The notes under the pieces were generated by a model. That model was not told the DNA's origin. It was given only the letters and a program-made list of their open reading frames with translations, and searched no databases. The translations under genes were made by a program, and so were the position numbers. 64,000 nt of DNA, from NCBI GenBank assembly GCA_019186825.1, contig JABARP010000022.1:1-64000 (forward strand), in the 5' to 3' direction. Source of the stretch: Pyrinomonadaceae bacterium. Its GTDB lineage: Bacteria; Acidobacteriota; Blastocatellia; Pyrinomonadales; Pyrinomonadaceae. Shown here piece after piece: positions 59,793 to 64,000 of this stretch (positions within the stretch are counted from its first letter, which is position 1; every line of letters begins with the position of its first letter).

Positions 59793-61280
59793 TTAAGCCG
59801 GCCCGAGGAAACCAAGGTCGGTGTTCGCAAAGTTTCCGATCAACGGAAATACGTTGCTCAGATTGGCCGGCGGCACGCCGAACCACCTTGCAAGCGTAGC
59901 GGCATATTGCTCGACGGAGGTCGTCGGGATCCAGCGCCCTCGAGCACTGCTGCCGCTGTCCGCGTCATCCGGGCCATTCAACGTGAGCGTCGGGAAAGGT
60001 GTTCCGTTGCTCGTGTTGATCCCAAAGAAATCGGCTGCCGTTATGGCTCCACCAACGACAAAGTGGTAGTTCGCCCATGCATGGTCGCTACCGACGTTGC
60101 CGCCGGAACTTGCCGGGTTGAAGGTCCTGGAGAAGTCGGCCATTGTGAATTGCGTAACCTTATCCGCAACACCCTGAACCACCATTTCTTCATAGAATGC
60201 ACGCATCGACTGGCTCACGTCCGCAAGCTGGGTCGCCTGCGTAGTGATCTGCCCGTTATGCGTATCGAAACCGCCGATCTGCACAAAGAAGACCTGGCGA
60301 TTGATCGAAAGGTCGGTTCGCTTCTTTATGAGGCGTGCGACCTGCTTCAACTGCCGACCGAGACTTGTGTTCGGGAATGTTACGGTAACTTCCTGCGAAG
60401 TCTGCAGGGCGGCATTCGCCTGCATCGCTTCGCCTGTGATCTCGCTTGCCGCAGCGACAACTTGCGAAGACAGATCGATGCTCCGCAGCGAGTTGAACGC
60501 CGCGAGGCGCGCCTGGCTTGACGTACTCGAACTAAAGCCTTGCGGATTCAGCACGTTTGCGAGACTCGTACCCGAGTCCGCGATCGCAAGCGGCAGCGTC
60601 GTCTGGCCTGCAGTAAAGAGTTGAGCCCCGGAGATCGACGTGATCATCGGCACAAGTCCGGACGGATTGTCCGGCGTTGTCCGAAGGTCGGCAATTCGTC
60701 CGCCCCACCCTGTAAAGCTCTCGGTATCGGACCGGCCGCCTTGATACTGACCTACCTGGTCCGAGTGTGAGTAAAGCTGATACGGCCGCTGAACCGAATG
60801 ATTTTGATATTGTGCACGGGTCATCGGGGCCACGAGAGTCCCGACGTTCGTGACCGCACACATCTTTCCCTGAGCCCAGAGCTCGTGCAGGCCGTTATTG
60901 ATCGCACCTGCTACGCCCGGCCCGAAGCTCGGATGCAGCCCGTATGTGAGGCCACCCATTCTCGGAACGGTTATCGGCAAGAGCGTATTCTGAGCGATCG
61001 CAAGCCCCTGTGCACTTCGTGCGTTCGAATAAGCCGTATAGTTGCTTATCGACGCATCGTTGTGATTAGGGATGATCGTGTTGTTGCCGTCGTTGCCGCC
61101 GGCAAGGAACACGCACACTAGTGCGCGGTAATCGCTCGGGACAACGTTCGATCGGTCGGACTTTTGAGCCATAGCGCTCATCAAGCCGAAGTGCCGCATT
61201 TGCGTTGCCAAGGCGGTCATGCCCAGGGCACAGCCTGATCTCATTAAAAATTCGCGTCTGTCCTGTTTCATTTTTTCCAC
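59793..61280 (-). CDS. DUF1501 protein, Tat-exported
   Basis: A 495-residue protein with a twin-arginine signal (QDRREFLMRSGCALGMTAL). The DUF1501 fold is a sulfatase-like, alkaline-phosphatase-superfamily hydrolase: RALVCVFLAGGNDGNNTIIP, FFVQIGGFDTHNGQ and VTQFTMADFSRTFNPASSGGNVGSDHAWANYHFVVGG. Metal-binding-type His and Asp residues (DTHN, GSDHAW) are kept. It follows the DUF1800 gene by 4 bp, the regular partner arrangement. The substrate is unknown. Confidence 0.9.
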   Translation of the reverse strand: MEKMKQDRREFLMRSGCALGMTALATQMRHFGLMSAMAQKSDRSNVVPSDYRALVCVFLAGGNDGNNTIIPNHNDASISNYTAYSNARSAQGLAIAQNTLLPITVPRMGGLTYGLHPSFGPGVAGAINNGLHELWAQGKMCAVTNVGTLVAPMTRAQYQNHSVQRPYQLYSHSDQVGQYQGGRSDTESFTGWGGRIADLRTTPDNPSGLVPMITSISGAQLFTAGQTTLPLAIADSGTSLANVLNPQGFSSSTSSQARLAAFNSLRSIDLSSQVVAAASEITGEAMQANAALQTSQEVTVTFPNTSLGRQLKQVARLIKKRTDLSINRQVFFVQIGGFDTHNGQITTQATQLADVSQSMRAFYEEMVVQGVADKVTQFTMADFSRTFNPASSGGNVGSDHAWANYHFVVGGAITAADFFGINTSNGTPFPTLTLNGPDDADSGSSARGRWIPTTSVEQYAATLARWFGVPPANLSNVFPLIGNFANTDLGFLGPA

Positions 61281-61284
61281 CTCG

Positions 61285-63537
61285 CTATCTCTGCACCTGA
61301 TACTGTGACGATGTCACCGTAAGATAAACTGCCGCCTGCGCCCTCGCCTTTGCGTTCGCCGGTGTAGACGAGATCGCAGTTACAGCCGTCAAGATCGTTG
61401 ACCGCATCTCCGGCGACATAGTGCCGTGCATGAATCGTGTGTTCATCTCATCGAGCAGCCTGTTACCGGTCGGATCGGCGTTCGAGAGGGCCTCAAGATC
61501 AGCCAGATAGAGCTGCGTTCCATTAGGTGTATCCGGCTGTGAAACGTTGATACGGCCGTAAACCGCCGAATTCACGAAGTTCGCACGTGCGATAGAGCTA
61601 CCCGTGTTGAAGATCGCAAACTCGGGCCCGAGGATCGACGTCCCGGGTATCACATAGCCCGGCGGATAGAAGTTGAAGACGGTCGGAGAATAGAAAGGAT
61701 TCTGCGACATTGCCCGCGGATAGCGGCTGATGTTTCCATCACTTTGCGTCGTGCCGTCCGCGCTCGTTACGCCAAGCTGGCGGTAGAGATTCGTCGTCAG
61801 CTGAACGGGCTCGCGTAGCTTGCCGTAGTTCGGGTCCGTCTTCGAATCACCACGAGCTTCCGGATCGAGAAGGATCGCCTTGATCACCTCCTTCATCTGC
61901 GTCGGATTCGTGCGGTTCGCATTGAATACCGCGGAGATCCTGCCGACATATGCCGGGCTCGGGTCACCGGTTACGAGATGCTGAATGAGATACTTCGAGA
62001 CGAAAGGAGCCACGTTCGGGTGGTTATAAAGATTGTCCAAAGCCTGGTTCAGCGATGCATACGCATACGGGTAAATCGCGGCTTGCGTTGTACAAGTTGG
62101 CGGCCCGCATGCCGGTATATTCTGAGTTGACTCGGATCCCGGATAGGTAAGCAGCGTCTTCGCCGTCAAGTCGTGGCTGCTCGTATTCAAGGACATATTG
62201 TCCTTGTAGTCCGGACTTCCCGGTACGGCGTTCGGGCACGAAGCCTGATAATCCGTCGTCCGGCAATCGCGCCAGCCGGTAAAGACCTTCGTCAAGTTCG
62301 TTACGGTCGTCTGGTCGTAGGTCGGGATAGGATTTCCCTGCCCGTCAAGCTGCAGTGTGCCGTCCTGGTTGAGCATAAATAGCCCGATATTGAAGAGCTG
62401 CATTATCTCCCGCGGATAATTCTCGTTCGGATTTGTACGAGTCGAACGGATCATATCGAGATAGTTCCCCATTCCGGCGTTAAGCGTTACGTCGTACATC
62501 AGCTGACGCCAGTTACCGAACACGTTCCTATTGATCGCGTTCTGATAGGCGATCATATGGCTCGATTGCTGCGTATCACTGCCGGAGATCACCCAAAGCT
62601 GATTCAAAGCCCAGTTAACACGATGACGGAGCTGCGATTCGCCATAAAGTGCATTCTTAAAGAACCAGATCTGCACCGGATACTGCGTGTAGCGGTCGCG
62701 GCGACAAGTCGCCGGGACATCGTCGCCACCGGAGCCGTCACACGTTGACGGCTGGTTTGAAGGCATTAGCGGGATGTCCGGATAAGGAATGTCCGCGTAA
62801 TTATCTTCGAACTGCTCAGCGAGCCACGTCCTGAGGCCGATGCGCCTGATTCGAGCATCGAGTGACTGCGTCGGGCCGAATGTAGCTTGTTCGAGGAAAC
62901 GCATACGATCGCTCGACCACCGATAGCCGACACCGCCGTAAGAATCCGTTTTCTCTTGCTTCGCCTCGGTCGCCGCGATAGCCCTTGCTGTCGCAAGCGG
63001 TGTTGGAAAAGTTCCCGGCACGTCCTTGATCGGTTCGAGTCCACCCACACCAAGCTTGACAACGTTGCTTGCGAGTCCCCGCCACGTAAGGTACACGTTC
63101 AGGTCACCCGGCCGCGGCGCATCCCAGAATTTCATATCGTCGGTCAAAATGACCGTTGCACGATAAACATCCGGGTAGCCAGCAACTCGGCCAAGTGCGA
63201 CGACAGGATAGCGATAAAAATGTCCCTGGCTGTCGCTTGCGTAAACGCGGAAGGCATTCGCGCCTTCGCCCGGCATCAATGAAACGTTAGTAAAATAGAG
63301 CGCCATCTTCGACCCTGCGTCGAAGGCCCTATTGTTTGCGATCCTCTCAAGCGATCCCTTTCCGCGAACGGGAGCAACGCTTGCGAGCGCTCTCGTCGAA
63401 TCCGGCGACGTGAGCAAGATCGGCGTCGGTGAATTCGGATCGGGGTCGTCCTGAGCAAAGGCCGAGACCACGCAAAATACGGCCAAAAGTGCCGTAAGCA
63501 ATACTCGCGGGGCGGCGCTAAGTAACCTGCCAGCCAT
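61285..63537 (-). CDS. DUF1800 protein, exported
   Basis: A 750-residue protein with a signal peptide (PRVLLTALLAVFCVVSAFA). An N-terminal beta domain of about 180 residues carries a VRGKGSLERIANNRAF segment, and the C-terminal 500 residues carry the DUF1800 hallmarks: RFLEQATFGPTQSLDARIRRIG, LRHRVNWALNQLWVISG, YLDMIRSTRTNPNENYPREIMQLFNIGLF, TVTNLTKVFTGW and KYLIQHLVTGDPSPAYVGRI. Paired with DUF1501 directly downstream. The pair is widespread in Acidobacteriota and Planctomycetota; function unknown. Confidence 0.9.
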   Translation of the reverse strand: MAGRLLSAAPRVLLTALLAVFCVVSAFAQDDPDPNSPTPILLTSPDSTRALASVAPVRGKGSLERIANNRAFDAGSKMALYFTNVSLMPGEGANAFRVYASDSQGHFYRYPVVALGRVAGYPDVYRATVILTDDMKFWDAPRPGDLNVYLTWRGLASNVVKLGVGGLEPIKDVPGTFPTPLATARAIAATEAKQEKTDSYGGVGYRWSSDRMRFLEQATFGPTQSLDARIRRIGLRTWLAEQFEDNYADIPYPDIPLMPSNQPSTCDGSGGDDVPATCRRDRYTQYPVQIWFFKNALYGESQLRHRVNWALNQLWVISGSDTQQSSHMIAYQNAINRNVFGNWRQLMYDVTLNAGMGNYLDMIRSTRTNPNENYPREIMQLFNIGLFMLNQDGTLQLDGQGNPIPTYDQTTVTNLTKVFTGWRDCRTTDYQASCPNAVPGSPDYKDNMSLNTSSHDLTAKTLLTYPGSESTQNIPACGPPTCTTQAAIYPYAYASLNQALDNLYNHPNVAPFVSKYLIQHLVTGDPSPAYVGRISAVFNANRTNPTQMKEVIKAILLDPEARGDSKTDPNYGKLREPVQLTTNLYRQLGVTSADGTTQSDGNISRYPRAMSQNPFYSPTVFNFYPPGYVIPGTSILGPEFAIFNTGSSIARANFVNSAVYGRINVSQPDTPNGTQLYLADLEALSNADPTGNRLLDEMNTRFMHGTMSPEMRSTILTAVTAISSTPANAKARAQAAVYLTVTSSQYQVQR

Positions 63538-63776
63538 AACTTTTCCTCCTAACTACTTTTAACGAGAACTTTAGTCGGCACTGTGCGGGGAACCAGCACC
63601 GTTCAAGGTTGTTTTACAAGTTTTAATTTACACTTTTCCTGCTGTTTTGCCAACCTATTTTTTCAGCCGTGATGGCACTAATTTTCTACCAGAATAGACG
63701 CAGGCAAATTGTATTTAGCCGAACAATTTTCCATCCGATATTCGTCATTTTGACCGAGTCTTGAAATAATCTCTGA

Positions 63777-64000
63777 ATGCCGCAAAACATCACGATAAAA
63801 ACGCCCGAGACCTTCTCTTTCGAGCACACGCTGCTAAGCCATGGATGGTATGATCTGCCGCCGTTCGAGAGATCTGGAAGCGGAGAATTCAGCATTGTTC
63901 TACCGCGCGGCAGAGGCGGGAAGGCCGTCGCTGTCACTGTCCGCGGCAGCTCAGGATGCCTCAAGATCGCGGTCGATTCGTCTGAGGCCGATCGGAAGGG
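63777..64000 (+). CDS. AlkA-like DNA-3-methyladenine glycosylase, N-terminal end (partial)
   Basis: About 74 codons before the window ends. PETFSFEHTLLSHGWYDLPP is the beginning of the AlkA-type N-terminal domain found in DNA-3-methyladenine glycosylase II and related helix-hairpin-helix glycosylases. The catalytic HhH domain lies outside the window, so the family assignment is from the opening segment only. Adds to the DNA-repair genes in this region. Confidence 0.65.
   Translation, partial: MPQNITIKTPETFSFEHTLLSHGWYDLPPFERSGSGEFSIVLPRGRGGKAVAVTVRGSSGCLKIAVDSSEADRK

Overview
This 64 kb stretch looks like chromosomal core sequence of a member of Acidobacteriota, most likely class Blastocatellia (Pyrinomonadaceae-like). 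This is inference from gene content: ECF sigma factor plus membrane Ser/Thr kinase with TPRs, DUF1800/DUF1501 secreted pair, YpdA-type bacillithiol reductase, S46 dipeptidyl-peptidase, TonB/TPR protein and many signal-peptide proteins of unknown family. GC looks mid-to-high (by eye), coding density is high, and I see no prophage, transposase, rRNA operon or CRISPR array.

Layout. 1-8.3 kb: end of the housekeeping sigma factor, a lysS-orf84-ypdA operon on the minus strand, mfd, and a SurA-like chaperone. 8.3-14.2 kb, minus strand: dusB with a small secreted helical protein, then a flippase-like protein-nrdR-comM operon and a TPR/TonB protein. 14.3-17.7 kb, plus: an ECF sigma factor, its zinc-finger anti-sigma partner, a B-box membrane protein, a tiny membrane protein and an M23 endopeptidase behind a heavily folded leader. 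17.9-23.1 kb: an S46 peptidase, a secreted unknown, and a secreted lipase-fold protein that has lost its nucleophile. 23.2-28.3 kb: the complete imuA-imuB-dnaE2 mutasome, with a palindrome placed over its promoter. 28.3-31.0 kb: ygfZ, a uracil-DNA glycosylase and the Mrp/ApbC Fe-S carrier. 31.0-34.3 kb: Ser/Thr kinase and ECF sigma factor. 34.6-41.8 kb: a run of secreted proteins of unknown function, including a beta-propeller protein. 41.9-43.4 kb: an ErpA/IscA protein and an NlpC/P60 hydrolase with a riboswitch-like leader. 43.4-49.9 kb, minus: pfkA-greA-phosphatidyltransferase-PGPGW protein-orf94-accC-orf69 plus a CtpA-type protease. 50.0-51.8 kb, plus: a glycosyltransferase, pdxJ and a small Cys-rich protein. 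51.8-54.0 kb, minus: TPM protein, nucleotidyltransferase, LemA. 54.1-58.2 kb, minus: dnaX, the SRP RNA gene, a four-helix-bundle cassette, tRNA-Ser(GGA), aqpZ, tRNA-Ser(CGA) and tadA. 58.3-64 kb: a zinc-ribbon/L12-like/propeller membrane protein, the DUF1501/DUF1800 pair, and the start of an AlkA-like DNA glycosylase.

Themes. DNA damage handling is over-represented (mfd, imuABC, UDG, AlkA-like, comM), as are envelope proteins. The observations most worth follow-up are the nine-A slippage tract in dnaX, the palindromic operator of the imu cassette, the three-way-junction leader RNA before the NlpC/P60 gene, the lipase-fold protein with Gln in place of Ser, and the four-helix-bundle cassette with inverted-repeat ends wedged between tRNA-Ser and the SRP RNA gene. 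I did not find a convincing, wholly new multi-gene system; the best candidates for undescribed biology are these individual elements and the 34.6-39 kb secreted gene trio.
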